This document shows, piece after piece, positions 42,021-51,325 of a stretch of 64,000 nt of DNA. The translations under genes were made by a program, and so were the position numbers. This DNA comes from Lentilitoribacter sp039986595 (lineage in GTDB: Bacteria > Pseudomonadota > Alphaproteobacteria > Rhizobiales > Rhizobiaceae): contig JBDWQJ010000005.1 in NCBI GenBank assembly GCA_039986595.1, positions 372,001 to 436,000 of the forward strand. Reading direction: 5' to 3'. The first letter of the stretch is position 1. Each line of letters opens with the position of its first letter. The notes below the pieces were generated by a model. That model worked only from the letters and a program-made list of their open reading frames with translations. It did not search any database and was not told the origin of the DNA.

Positions 42021-43907
42021 TTATTCGGCCGTTGGTGTCGTTTTATTCCGCTTTATGATACCAAGATCATCGCTTTCATGAACGCGCTTAAGGTGTTCTT
42101 CAGCCTCAGTTGCTTCACGTTGACGATCCCACATGGATGCATAAAGGCCTTTTTGATCTAACAAATCCATATGCGTGCCCTTTTCGGCAATACCACCATC
42201 CTTTAATACGATGATTTCATCTGCATTAATCACGGTCGACAATCTATGGGCAATGACAAGCGTGGTTCGATCTTTTGACACAAAGTCGAGCGACGCCTGA
42301 ATTTCTTGTTCAGTTGCGGTATCAAGTGCTGATGTGGCTTCATCAAGGATCAAAATTGGTGGCGCTTTTAGGATTGTCCGAGCAATCGCAACACGCTGTT
42401 TCTCACCACCTGAAAGCTTAAGACCACGTTCACCCACCATCGCATCAAAACCTTCTGGCAATGATTTGATAAAGTCGCCAATTTGAGCCATTTCAGCGGC
42501 ATCGCGCACTTCGCTTTCTGACGCAGATGTCCGACCATATCGAATATTGTATGCAATCGTATCATTAAACAGCACCGTATCTTGCGGCACCATCCCAATC
42601 ACAGAACGCAAGCTGCGCTGTTTCACATCCTGCACATTCTGCTCATCAATTGTAATCTGTCCTGATTGAACGTCATAAAAACGAAACAACAAACGCGACA
42701 ATGTGGATTTACCAGCACCTGATGGCCCCACAATCGCAACTGTTTTACCCGCAGGCACCTCAAAAGATATGCCCTTTAAAATCGGCCGGTTTTCATCATA
42801 TGCAAAGTAAACATCGTCAAACTTGATCGATCCGTCTTTAACGTCTAGGTCTTTTGCGTCAGGTTTATCTTCAATTTCAGCATCGATCTCTAACAGATCA
42901 AACATTTGTTCAAGATCAGTCAGCCCTTGTCTAATTTCACGATATACAAAACCGATGAAATTGAGCGGAATAGAAAGCTGCATAAGCATTGCATTGATAT
43001 AGATAAACTCACCCAATGTTTGATCACCGCGCTGAACAGCCAACGCTGACATCACCATCATAATGGTCATACCAACACCAAAAATAGCACCCTGACCGAA
43101 GTTTAGCCAACCAAGCGATGTCCACACTTGCGTCGCTGACTTCTCATAGCTTTCCATCGATTTATCAAATCGTTTAGCTTCCATCTCCTCATTGCCGAAA
43201 TATTTCACAGTCTCAAAATTCAGCAACGAATCGATCGCTTTTGTGTTTGCTTCTGTATCGGAGTTGTTCATGTCGCGTCTGATTTGAATGCGCCAATCAC
43301 TCGCTCGGATCGTAAACCAGATGTAAAACCATACTGTCACAGCCGTAACAGCAAGATACGAAACACCAAATTTAAATAGGAAAATCAGCGCAACAAGACC
43401 AAATTCAAGTACGGTTGGCGCCATATTCAAAATCGTAAATCTAACGATGGTTTCAATGCCTTTGGTCCCGCGTTCAATAATACGAGACAACCCACCCGTA
43501 CGACGCTCTAGGTGAAAGCGCAGCGATAGTTTGTGCATATGAACAAAGGTTTTAAACGCGAGCTGCCGCACGGCATGTTGCCCAACTTTTGCAAACAATG
43601 CATCGCGCAGCTGATTAAAGCCCCATTGCAGCAATCGCGCCGCGTTATAAGCAATGACCAACATGACTGGCGCTAAGAGATAGGCAGGTATTGAATTTGA
43701 TTCTAAAGTGCCCGTGAGCGAATCTGTCGCCCATTCTAGAATGCTCGGCACAATCACTAAAATGACCTTCGACAAGACTAAGAACCCGAGCGCTATAATA
43801 ACGCGCCTCTTTAAATCTGGTCGGTCAGATGGCCACATGTAAGGCCACAAATTTTTCAAGGACTGATAGGGATTACCATCATCAGCAGAAACTGTTTTTT
43901 TATTCAT
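42021..43907 (-). CDS. Atm1-type ABC exporter (fused permease and ATPase)
   Basis: Homodimeric half-transporter of 628 residues. Six hydrophobic segments occupy about 30-335, and the nucleotide-binding domain follows with Walker A GPSGAGKST near 395, signature LSGGEKQRVAIAR near 497 and Walker B ILILDEATSALD near 520. The family includes mitochondrial Atm1 and bacterial NaAtm1, which export glutathione-linked sulfur or metal compounds. An ArsR-type repressor lies 45 bases upstream in the same orientation, pointing to metal- or sulfur-stress control. Position next to psd-pssA is common in Rhizobiales. Confidence 0.9.
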   Translation of the reverse strand: MNKKTVSADDGNPYQSLKNLWPYMWPSDRPDLKRRVIIALGFLVLSKVILVIVPSILEWATDSLTGTLESNSIPAYLLAPVMLVIAYNAARLLQWGFNQLRDALFAKVGQHAVRQLAFKTFVHMHKLSLRFHLERRTGGLSRIIERGTKGIETIVRFTILNMAPTVLEFGLVALIFLFKFGVSYLAVTAVTVWFYIWFTIRASDWRIQIRRDMNNSDTEANTKAIDSLLNFETVKYFGNEEMEAKRFDKSMESYEKSATQVWTSLGWLNFGQGAIFGVGMTIMMVMSALAVQRGDQTLGEFIYINAMLMQLSIPLNFIGFVYREIRQGLTDLEQMFDLLEIDAEIEDKPDAKDLDVKDGSIKFDDVYFAYDENRPILKGISFEVPAGKTVAIVGPSGAGKSTLSRLLFRFYDVQSGQITIDEQNVQDVKQRSLRSVIGMVPQDTVLFNDTIAYNIRYGRTSASESEVRDAAEMAQIGDFIKSLPEGFDAMVGERGLKLSGGEKQRVAIARTILKAPPILILDEATSALDTATEQEIQASLDFVSKDRTTLVIAHRLSTVINADEIIVLKDGGIAEKGTHMDLLDQKGLYASMWDRQREATEAEEHLKRVHESDDLGIIKRNKTTPTAE

Positions 43908-43952
43908 AAATTATCGTTACCTAATATTCTAACGCACAGAACTGCTGGGCAG

Positions 43953-44255
43953 TTAACTGTCGCACCCCTTACAGCAGTCGTTGAACATATGATCGAGCTC
44001 TTTGGAGAGTTGCGAAAACCCTTCTCGATTTAACTCGTACCAAGACGTTTGCTTTTCCGTTCTAAAAAAGACGAGATCTGCTTTTAATAATGTTTTCAAA
44101 TGCTGGGAAACCGTCGACTGCGCCAAGTCTGTCGTTACCACTAAATGCTTGACGCAACACGCATTTTCATTCGCCAACTGACGAACAATTTTTAGTCGTG
44201 CGGGATGCGCTAAAGCAGCAAGCCTAATCGCTTGCCTTTCAATATCTTCCGACAT
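43953..44255 (-). CDS. ArsR/SmtB-family repressor
   Basis: A 100-residue winged-helix dimeric repressor. C33-C34 in NACCVKHL sit where classic family members have the alpha-3 metal site (ELCVCDL), and three more cysteines (C94, C95, C98) close the C-terminus (DCCKGCDS). The recognition helix is LAQSTVSQHLKTL. These thiols could bind a soft metal or sense sulfur or oxidant species. A 25-base palindrome starts 12 bases upstream, so it probably represses itself and the Atm1-type exporter that follows. It could also be a persulfide sensor of the BigR/SqrR type. Confidence 0.88.
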   Translation of the reverse strand: MSEDIERQAIRLAALAHPARLKIVRQLANENACCVKHLVVTTDLAQSTVSQHLKTLLKADLVFFRTEKQTSWYELNREGFSQLSKELDHMFNDCCKGCDS

Positions 44256-44266
44256 TACAAACCTTT

Positions 44267-44291
44267 CATCGTGTATCGACGATATACGATG
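44267..44291. promoter_or_regulatory. Palindromic ArsR operator
   Basis: CATCGTGTATCGACGATATACGATG is written here as arms CATCGTGTATCG and CGATATACGATG with A between; the arms match at all but one or two positions. It lies 12 bases upstream of the arsR start codon, within the expected promoter, and has the ATC-rich dyad form of ArsR-family operators. Confidence 0.75.
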
Positions 44292-44323
44292 AAACTTGTA
44301 TGGTCAACGAAAAGAATAAGAGT

Positions 44324-46447
44324 TTATTCAACACCCAAACGTTGTCTATGCAATTGTTCAGAGTTTTCCAAAGCCTCTTCAGGCACTTCAAAAATCTGAC
44401 CCGGCGCAATTCTATCCGGGTTATCAATTTGCTGTTGGTTCGCAAGATAGATCGTTGTGTATCTCACACCAGCGCCATAGGTCCGGCGCGCAATTTGCCA
44501 CAATGTATCGCCGCGACGAATGATAACAGATTGGCTACTTGCTGGCTGCAGCTCGTCTTGTACAATTGTTTTGGGCTCAGATACTTGATTATCATTAGAC
44601 GTAGCAACTACAGTTTCTTCTTGCGCAGTGGCATCAGTGCTATCAGCCTGTTCAGTCTCACTTGAAGTTGTTTCAGTGCTGGTTGATGTATCAGACGCAG
44701 CGATTGTTGTTTCCTCAGACGTTGTAACCTCTTCTTCTTTGGTCATTGTCTCTGTGGCTTCATCTACAGGTTTTTCGCTTACTTGATTATCAGCAACAAC
44801 AGTTTGATCTGATGTTTCAGTTGTAGTTGCCTCTTCAGAACTAGACGCAACTTGTGGGTCACTTTCTGCCTCTGGTTCTGCCTCACCAGCAGTTTCTGAT
44901 CCATTTTTGGTCGGCGTCTCAGTCGAAGTTGCTGTTTCCGCTTCAGTTGATTCTGGCTCCTCCTTCACCATCGCCGTTTCAGTCTCAGCGTTTGCAACTG
45001 GTTTGTCTTCAGCGCTGGTGCCTTCATTTGAAGCAACCGCGGCAAGTGCCTGCCCTTCCGGTCTGTTAAATGGCACAATTGCACGTAAGATCACTTGGTT
45101 TGTCTGCTTATCTTCAAGCGCAGCTGTAATTTGGTGCTGACCAACTTCAAGGTCCTTGGTGGCTTCAATAATAAATCGACCATTGCTTTCGACATTTGCA
45201 ATCCCAACTTCTTCGTCATTGGCAAATACGCGCACCTGATAACCTGCAGTACCTGATCCAGCGACAAATAGTTTATCACCTTCAACTTCAACAGCTTCAA
45301 TACGAACATTTTCAGATGGTGCTTTAGGTTTTTCAACTGCTGGCTTTTCGGCTACAGGATCTTCGACCACAGCCTCTTCAGCCTGAATTTCCACTTTTTC
45401 TTCTTGCGGCTGCTCATTCGTAGTTGCAGCTTGCACATCACTGGCTTCACCATTTTCTGAGGTAAGCGCAGCAACCACATTTCCAGTTCCTTCAACTGCA
45501 GCTTTTGCTGTTTCCATCGCTTCTTCGGTATTTTCCATAACCTTGTCAGCAGCATCAGCAGCGTTTTCTGTTGCTTTTTCCATAACGGTTTCAACAGCAT
45601 CTTTTGCATCAGTAACAATTGTTTCAGCTTCAGTGGTCACAGCAGTTGCTGTTTCCCCATTGGTCAGACTGCTCGCAACCTCTGCCGCTTTCTCTTCGAC
45701 AGCGGTGGCAACGTCTGTTGCCACTTCAGCAACTTCTGTTGCAGCTTCCTCAGCTGTTGCTTCTGTATTAGCAACAACTTCAGCGACTTTCTCAACAGCG
45801 TCTTCAGTTGCAGTTGTTGCGCTTTCAACAGTTGTCGTCGTTTCTTCAACCAGTGCAGCTTCTGGCTGTGTAATAATACGGCTTGCTGCACCTGGTTTTT
45901 GAACCATTGCTAATAATTGACCACTTTCGTCTTCTGGAACGGAAACAATAGCCGTTTCTTCAGATGTGACCGAAAGCCCGTTTTCATCCTCAACCTTTAA
46001 AGATAATTGATAATCACCTGAATTAAGTGCCTCATCAAAGATAACGACGAAATCACCAGAAGCCCCGACATCTGTTTCAGCGATCATTTCTTCGCCATTC
46101 ATAATTTTAAGCGAGGTATTTGGTTGACCACGACCTGCAATTACGGTCGAACCGTCTGGCTCAACACGCAACAAATCAAATGCAGGCATTACCCAGTCTG
46201 CTGTGGGTGATGCGGCTTCGCTCGCAGCTTGCTCAGTGCTTGAAGCAACCTCTTCCGTTTGCGTTGACGCTGCATCTGTCTCTGTCGATGCACTTTCACC
46301 ACTTACTGCTTGGTTGGTTGTTGCAGGGGCACTCACTTCAACAGGCGCTTCTTGCGACTTCCGGTTTTCCAAAACCACATAAGTCCCGATCCCACCGACA
46401 ACGACGACACCTGATAGTGCCATCAAAATTGCTTTTAAATTTAGCAT
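44324..46447 (-). CDS. Large envelope protein with low-complexity region and C-terminal LysM domain
   Basis: A 707-residue protein probably anchored in the inner membrane with its body in the periplasm. One membrane segment lies at about 8-27. An A/E/S/T-rich linker follows, then an Ig-like beta domain (about 85-175). Next is a long A/E/V/T-rich, probably helical repeat region (about 200-335), a second Ig-like domain (about 375-450), more acidic linker, and a LysM domain near the end (IRRGDTLWQIARRTYGAG). LysM binds peptidoglycan. The ATG at 46447 has GGAG six bases upstream; a longer frame to 46477 is rejected. Such proteins recur in Rhizobiales without an established function. Confidence 0.85.
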   Translation of the reverse strand: MLNLKAILMALSGVVVVGGIGTYVVLENRKSQEAPVEVSAPATTNQAVSGESASTETDAASTQTEEVASSTEQAASEAASPTADWVMPAFDLLRVEPDGSTVIAGRGQPNTSLKIMNGEEMIAETDVGASGDFVVIFDEALNSGDYQLSLKVEDENGLSVTSEETAIVSVPEDESGQLLAMVQKPGAASRIITQPEAALVEETTTTVESATTATEDAVEKVAEVVANTEATAEEAATEVAEVATDVATAVEEKAAEVASSLTNGETATAVTTEAETIVTDAKDAVETVMEKATENAADAADKVMENTEEAMETAKAAVEGTGNVVAALTSENGEASDVQAATTNEQPQEEKVEIQAEEAVVEDPVAEKPAVEKPKAPSENVRIEAVEVEGDKLFVAGSGTAGYQVRVFANDEEVGIANVESNGRFIIEATKDLEVGQHQITAALEDKQTNQVILRAIVPFNRPEGQALAAVASNEGTSAEDKPVANAETETAMVKEEPESTEAETATSTETPTKNGSETAGEAEPEAESDPQVASSSEEATTTETSDQTVVADNQVSEKPVDEATETMTKEEEVTTSEETTIAASDTSTSTETTSSETEQADSTDATAQEETVVATSNDNQVSEPKTIVQDELQPASSQSVIIRRGDTLWQIARRTYGAGVRYTTIYLANQQQIDNPDRIAPGQIFEVPEEALENSEQLHRQRLGVE

Positions 46448-46601
46448 TAAATTCTCCAACCAGCGCAAGCCGCGCACAAACCCTTTTAACCATAATTAAC
46501 CATTTTATTCAAAGGACACAAGTATTGATAATCAAAGCATAATTTGCGAGAAATATAAGCACTTCTTGACGTTCAATTACGAGTCCTATTCAATAAAATT
46601 T

Positions 46602-47177
46602 ATGACAAATTCTAATCAATCGATTCGATCCATTTGCGTGTATTGTGGGTCTCAAACTGGTGCAGAGCCTGCGTTCAAATCTGCAGCCCAAATATTGGGA
46701 ACAGCTATCGCTGAAAATGGATTAAAACTCGTCTATGGCGGGGGCACTCACGGTATTATGGGCGCGGTTGCCGATGCGGCATTAGAAGCTGGCGGTCATG
46801 TGACAGGGATTATTCCTGAATTTTTGCTTGGCAAAGAAGGTGATGTTGACCGCGTGGGACATTTAACAAGTTCAATCATCACAAAAAACATGCATGAACG
46901 AAAACATAAAATGTTTGATCACGCAGATGCGTTTGTCACCCTCCCCGGAGGGATCGGCACACTTGAAGAACTTACCGAAATTATGACATGGGCGCAGTTA
47001 GGCCGACACCAAAAGCCGATCGTCATTGCAAACATCAATGGGTTTTGGGATCCGCTCACCAAGCTTATCTCACACATGAGCGCGCAAGGGTTCATCCATA
47101 CGCAGCATTTGGTTCAGCCCATCGTTGTCGATAATGCAGAAGACATTGTACCTAGTATTTTAAATTCAGGCAGGTGA
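46602..47177 (+). CDS. LOG-family protein (TIGR00730; nucleoside 5'-monophosphate phosphoribohydrolase-like)
   Basis: Cytoplasmic Rossmann-fold enzyme of the lysine decarboxylase-like/LOG group. It has the family motif PGGIGTLEELTEIMTWAQLG with the catalytic glutamate, and the earlier GGGTHGIMGAVADAAL nucleotide-binding loop. LOG enzymes release adenine-type bases from nucleotide monophosphates; cytokinin activation is the plant role. I choose the ATG at 46602 (191 residues), since the frame start at 46566 is a TTG without ribosome site, though neither start has a good one. Its 3' end overlaps the converging rarD gene by 12 bases. Confidence 0.88.
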   Translation: MTNSNQSIRSICVYCGSQTGAEPAFKSAAQILGTAIAENGLKLVYGGGTHGIMGAVADAALEAGGHVTGIIPEFLLGKEGDVDRVGHLTSSIITKNMHERKHKMFDHADAFVTLPGGIGTLEELTEIMTWAQLGRHQKPIVIANINGFWDPLTKLISHMSAQGFIHTQHLVQPIVVDNAEDIVPSILNSGR

Positions 47178-48059
47178 TTTCTTAACAAGCGTATAAGCAA
47201 AAACACTCATCGCAATCCAGATCAACACAAAGGCAACCATTTTTGTTGCACTGAATGGCTCGTCAAACACCAAAACCGCTACCAAAAATATGATTGTTGG
47301 CGCGATGAATTGCAGAACACCCAATGACGACATACGAATTAATCGCGTCCCATTGGTGAACAACATTAGCGGAACAGCTGTCGCCACACCACAAAACAAA
47401 AGCATAGCAATATCAAACGGTTCAGTCTGACCAAAATGGCTCTCACCTTTAAAAGTGAGCCATCCCACAATACAAAGAGATGGAATAAGAAGGATCAAAA
47501 CTTCCAGCATGAAACCCTGGTTTGCGCCGATGGGCAGTGTTTTACGAAGAAACGAATAGATACTCCACGAACCCGCAAGTCCAATCGCCACCAATGGCAC
47601 ACTCCCTGCATCCCAAGCTAAAATAGCAACCGCCACTGTGGCAATTGCCGCAGATATTTTATGCCCTGTGCTCAGTTTTTCACCTAAAATTGTTGCGCCA
47701 ACCAAGATCGCGACCAAAGGCGTTACATAATACCCCATTGATGCTTCAACCGTGCGCTCAACCGAAATTGCCCAAACATAAATTCCCCAATTGATGGAAA
47801 TTAAAAGTGAGCAAATCACTGCCATGCCTAAAGTTTTTGGTGATTTCAATGCAGATTTAATGTCGGCAGTTCGTTTTGTATAAATCAAAATGACCGCAAC
47901 AATCGGCAATGACCAGATAACACGATGTGCCACGACCTCAAACGCGGGGATGTGTTCAACTGCCTTGAGCACAAACGGCAGCAGACCCCACAGCACAAAA
48001 GCACTGGTGGCATAAAACAAGCCTAGCGGCGTGTCTTCTTGTTGAGGTTTCTCTGACAA
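47166..48059 (-). CDS. rarD: EamA-family transporter RarD
   Basis: Inner-membrane protein of 297 residues with about ten hydrophobic segments in two EamA (DMT) repeats. The N-terminal FYATSAFVLWGLLPFVLKAVEHIP segment and VVAHRVIWSLP are typical of RarD. E. coli RarD was named for chloramphenicol sensitivity; its natural substrate is not settled. It starts seven bases after cimA, forming the end of a cysS-cimA-rarD operon. It converges with the LOG gene, and the two stop codons overlap on opposite strands. Confidence 0.9.
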   Translation of the reverse strand: MSEKPQQEDTPLGLFYATSAFVLWGLLPFVLKAVEHIPAFEVVAHRVIWSLPIVAVILIYTKRTADIKSALKSPKTLGMAVICSLLISINWGIYVWAISVERTVEASMGYYVTPLVAILVGATILGEKLSTGHKISAAIATVAVAILAWDAGSVPLVAIGLAGSWSIYSFLRKTLPIGANQGFMLEVLILLIPSLCIVGWLTFKGESHFGQTEPFDIAMLLFCGVATAVPLMLFTNGTRLIRMSSLGVLQFIAPTIIFLVAVLVFDEPFSATKMVAFVLIWIAMSVFAYTLVKKSPA

Positions 48060-48066
48060 AAGGGAC

Positions 48067-49686
48067 CTATTCTGCTGCGACTTGGCCAGCGAGGCTTCTA
48101 TTTTTCATAAGTTTGAAGACAATTGAATCCATCAAAGCTTGGAATGATGCATCAATGATGTTGTCAGAAACCCCAACAGTCCACCATCTACGACCCGTGC
48201 CATCGCGTGATTCGATCAAAACCCGTGTAATGGCTTCAGTACCCCCATTTAGGATACGCACTTTATAGTCTACCAATTCAAGATCAGATATTTCATTTTG
48301 AAATTTGCCAAGATCTTTGCGCAAGGCTTTATCCAAAGCGTTCACCGGCCCCTGCCCTTCGGCAACTGACATGGCTTCATGACCATCAATATGCGCTTTG
48401 ACGACAGCTTCCGAGACTGTTTTTAAATCGCCATTAGCATCAAAACGACGCTCAATCATCACCCTAAAACTTTCAACTTCAAAGAACTTTGGAACACTTC
48501 CAAGTGTTTTAAGTGCCAGCAATTCAAAAGATGCATCTGCACCTTCATAAGCATATCCAATAGCTTCACGCTCTTTTAAGATCGAGATTAACGTATCAAG
48601 TTTTGGGTCAGATTTTTCAACAAAAACCCCACGGCGTTCCAAAGCATCAATGAAATTTGATTTCCCACCCTGATCAGAGACCATAACTTTGCGCAAATTT
48701 CCAACGCTTTCAGGTGGCACGTGCTCATAAGTTCTCGGGTCTTTTAAAAGAGCAGATGCGTGAATTCCAGCTTTTGTGGCAAACGCAGATGCACCAACAA
48801 ATGGCGATTGCGCCTCAGGCGAGCGATTTAACAATTCATCAAATGCGCGCGAAACTTCGGTCAATCTTTTCAATTGCGTATCTTCAATGCCCAATTCAAA
48901 CTGCTCAGCATAATATGGTTTAAGCGTCAGCGTTGGGATCAATGTAACAAGATTTGCGTTCCCACAACGCTCACCAATCCCGTTCAGCGTTCCTTGAATT
49001 TGACATACACCCGCCTCAACAGCAGCGAGCGAATTTGCAACAGCTTGCCCGGTGTCATTATGCGCATGAATGCCCAAATGATCACCGGGAACCCCCGCAG
49101 CAATCAAAGAGGTGACTATGCTCGCCACTTCATTGGGTTGCGTGCCACCATTTGTATCGCACAGTACAATCCATCGCGCACCGCTGTCATAGGCAGTTTT
49201 TGCGCATGCCAATGCATAATCTGGGTTTGCCTTGTAGCCATCAAAGAAATGCTCACAATCAACCATCGGTTCTTTACCGGCTTGAATTGTAGCTTTGACA
49301 CTATCTTTTATTGTCTCCAGGTTTTCGTCATTCGTGCAACCCAAAGCAACACGAACATGATAATCCCAAGACTTCGCAACAAAACAAACTGATTGCCCAG
49401 AGGCCTGTAACAAAGCTGCCAGACCGGGATCATTTGATGCTGAAACCCCTGCACGTTTGGTCATGCCAAAGGCAACAAAAGATGCGTTTTGTGTGCGTTG
49501 CTTTTCAAAAAACGCCGTATCCGTTGGATTAGCGCCCGGATAACCACCTTCGACATAATCCACACCCAACTCGTCAAGCATGTTGGCGATGCTGATTTTA
49601 TCCTCGAGTGAAAAATCTATCCCGGGGGTTTGCTGACCATCGCGCAAGGTGGTATCAAAAAGAAAGAGCCTACGTCGTTTACTCAC
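48067..49686 (-). CDS. cimA: Citramalate synthase
   Basis: Condenses pyruvate and acetyl-CoA to (R)-citramalate, a threonine-independent route to 2-oxobutyrate and isoleucine. The 539-residue LeuA-family protein has the HMGL-like barrel (LFDTTLRDGQQTPG at about 7-20, catalytic HAHNDTGQA near 220) and a C-terminal LeuA dimer/allosteric domain (about 400-530). The start is probably the GTG at 49686, which overlaps the cysS stop as GTGA and has GGAG eight bases upstream; a TTG at 49701 lies inside cysS. Alpha-isopropylmalate synthase is less likely given the long TIGR00977-type sequence. Confidence 0.9.
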   Translation of the reverse strand: MSKRRRLFLFDTTLRDGQQTPGIDFSLEDKISIANMLDELGVDYVEGGYPGANPTDTAFFEKQRTQNASFVAFGMTKRAGVSASNDPGLAALLQASGQSVCFVAKSWDYHVRVALGCTNDENLETIKDSVKATIQAGKEPMVDCEHFFDGYKANPDYALACAKTAYDSGARWIVLCDTNGGTQPNEVASIVTSLIAAGVPGDHLGIHAHNDTGQAVANSLAAVEAGVCQIQGTLNGIGERCGNANLVTLIPTLTLKPYYAEQFELGIEDTQLKRLTEVSRAFDELLNRSPEAQSPFVGASAFATKAGIHASALLKDPRTYEHVPPESVGNLRKVMVSDQGGKSNFIDALERRGVFVEKSDPKLDTLISILKEREAIGYAYEGADASFELLALKTLGSVPKFFEVESFRVMIERRFDANGDLKTVSEAVVKAHIDGHEAMSVAEGQGPVNALDKALRKDLGKFQNEISDLELVDYKVRILNGGTEAITRVLIESRDGTGRRWWTVGVSDNIIDASFQALMDSIVFKLMKNRSLAGQVAAE

Positions 49687-51107
49687 CGCTGCATCTCCCA
49701 AGTCGTGACGCGTTCGCCGGTTTCTGGATCTTTGCCATCTTTAAGCAAAACACCCATGGATTTTAATTCGTCGCGAATTTGGTCAGCCTGCGCCCAATCC
49801 TTGCTTGCAAGACATTCAAGCCTTTGGGCAACTTTACCTTCGATGTCCGATGAGGCATCGTCTGATATTTCTTCCGCAACAGGCAACAAGCCCAACAAAT
49901 CAGCGCTCGCGGCAAATATAGCTGCATCTTCCGTGCTTTCATGTGCTTTACTTGCAAGCGTATGGATAGCTTGAATGGCATTGACCGTATTTAAATCATC
50001 AAACAGCGCATCCATAACCGATTGAGCAACTTTGCCACCAGTATTTGCAACAGCTGGCCATTTTTTCCAAATCGCTTCCGCCTCTTCCAATCGTTTGACA
50101 GAAAAATCAATAGGTTCGCGATAATGTGTCATCATCATAGCAAGTTTTAGCACCTGCCCTGACCATTTACGTTCGCCAAATTTCTCTTCGCTCATAAGCT
50201 CGCTGATCGTGACGAAATTACCATCTGACTTTGACATTTTACGACCTTCAAGCTGCAAGAAACCATTATGCAGCCAAGTATGAGCCATTTTGTCTTCACC
50301 ATGTGCACAGCAAGATTGCGCCATCTCATTTTCATGGTGCGGGAAGATTAAATCTAAACCACCACCGTGAATGTCAAAGACTTTTCCCAAATGCTCGCGC
50401 GCCATCGCGGAACACTCAATATGCCAACCGGGACGGCCCTTAATATGATGTATTTCCCCATTATCAATAAAGTCTGCATCCCAACCAGGTTCAGATTGTG
50501 ATGATTCTTTCCAAAGCACAAAATCACCTGAATTGCGTTTATGATCTTCAACAGCAATGCGCGCACCAGCTTTTTGGTCTTCCAACTTACGATTGGATAA
50601 CGCACCGTAATTTGGCATAGATTCCACACTAAACAGAACTTCGCGGCCTTGCGCACCTTTTGCAACATAGGCAAAATCTTTATTGATCAGGTCCTGCGCC
50701 ATTTCAGCCATTGCCATGACGTAATCTGTTGCACGCGGTTCAATATCAGGGGCCAAGCAACCAAGGGCCTCAACGTCGGCATGATATTGTTTTGTGGTTT
50801 TCTCGGTAACTTTTGCAATCGCTTCATTGAGCGGTAATTGCGGAAAATCACGCAGAGCACGAGCATTAATTTTATCATCCACATCGGTGATATTACGCAC
50901 ATAAGTCACATGGTCGTTGCCATAAATTGAGCGCAAAACTCGATTTAAAATATCGAAAACAATTACCGGACGCGCATTACCAATATGCGCAAAATCATAA
51001 ACAGTTGGTCCACACACATACATGCGAACATTGTTCTCATCGATTGGCACAAACTCTGATTTTTCACGTGTCAGAGTATTATAAAGTTGCAATGATCCCG
51101 TCATCAT
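49683..51107 (-). CDS. cysS: Cysteinyl-tRNA synthetase
   Basis: Class I tRNA synthetase that charges tRNA-Cys. The zinc-binding C32 lies in YVCGPTVYD, the HIGH-type motif is HIGN at about 41-44, and KMSKS occurs in GRKMSKSDGNF near 285. The DALR anticodon-binding region fills the C-terminus. The start is taken as the ATG at 51107 (GAGG seven bases upstream, 474 residues), with a second ATG directly after it; the longer frame to 51170 adds residues not seen in the family. It is the first gene of cysS-cimA-rarD. Confidence 0.95.
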   Translation of the reverse strand: MMTGSLQLYNTLTREKSEFVPIDENNVRMYVCGPTVYDFAHIGNARPVIVFDILNRVLRSIYGNDHVTYVRNITDVDDKINARALRDFPQLPLNEAIAKVTEKTTKQYHADVEALGCLAPDIEPRATDYVMAMAEMAQDLINKDFAYVAKGAQGREVLFSVESMPNYGALSNRKLEDQKAGARIAVEDHKRNSGDFVLWKESSQSEPGWDADFIDNGEIHHIKGRPGWHIECSAMAREHLGKVFDIHGGGLDLIFPHHENEMAQSCCAHGEDKMAHTWLHNGFLQLEGRKMSKSDGNFVTISELMSEEKFGERKWSGQVLKLAMMMTHYREPIDFSVKRLEEAEAIWKKWPAVANTGGKVAQSVMDALFDDLNTVNAIQAIHTLASKAHESTEDAAIFAASADLLGLLPVAEEISDDASSDIEGKVAQRLECLASKDWAQADQIRDELKSMGVLLKDGKDPETGERVTTWEMQR

Positions 51108-51325
51108 CAATCCCTCAAGCGCAGCGAAAAAGTTTTTTAAGGCCCGTAAGCCTAGTCGTTCAATTGTCATATAAAAGGAGACGAAAACGGCCAGACCAGC
51201 GAGACGCTAGCTAATAATAATGCCGCAAATAATAATAGCAGTAATGCTGTTTTTCGTATTCATAAATCTCTTATGCCGCGCAAAACCCATCTGGTCAAGA
51301 ACATATTGCTTTCTTTCAGCTTTAA

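Noticed and set aside
45543..45902. Open frame of 119 codons on the plus strand opposite the LysM gene
   Set aside because: It is antisense to the low-complexity A/E/V/T region, whose codon bias creates spurious S/A/V-rich frames on the other strand; no ribosome site.
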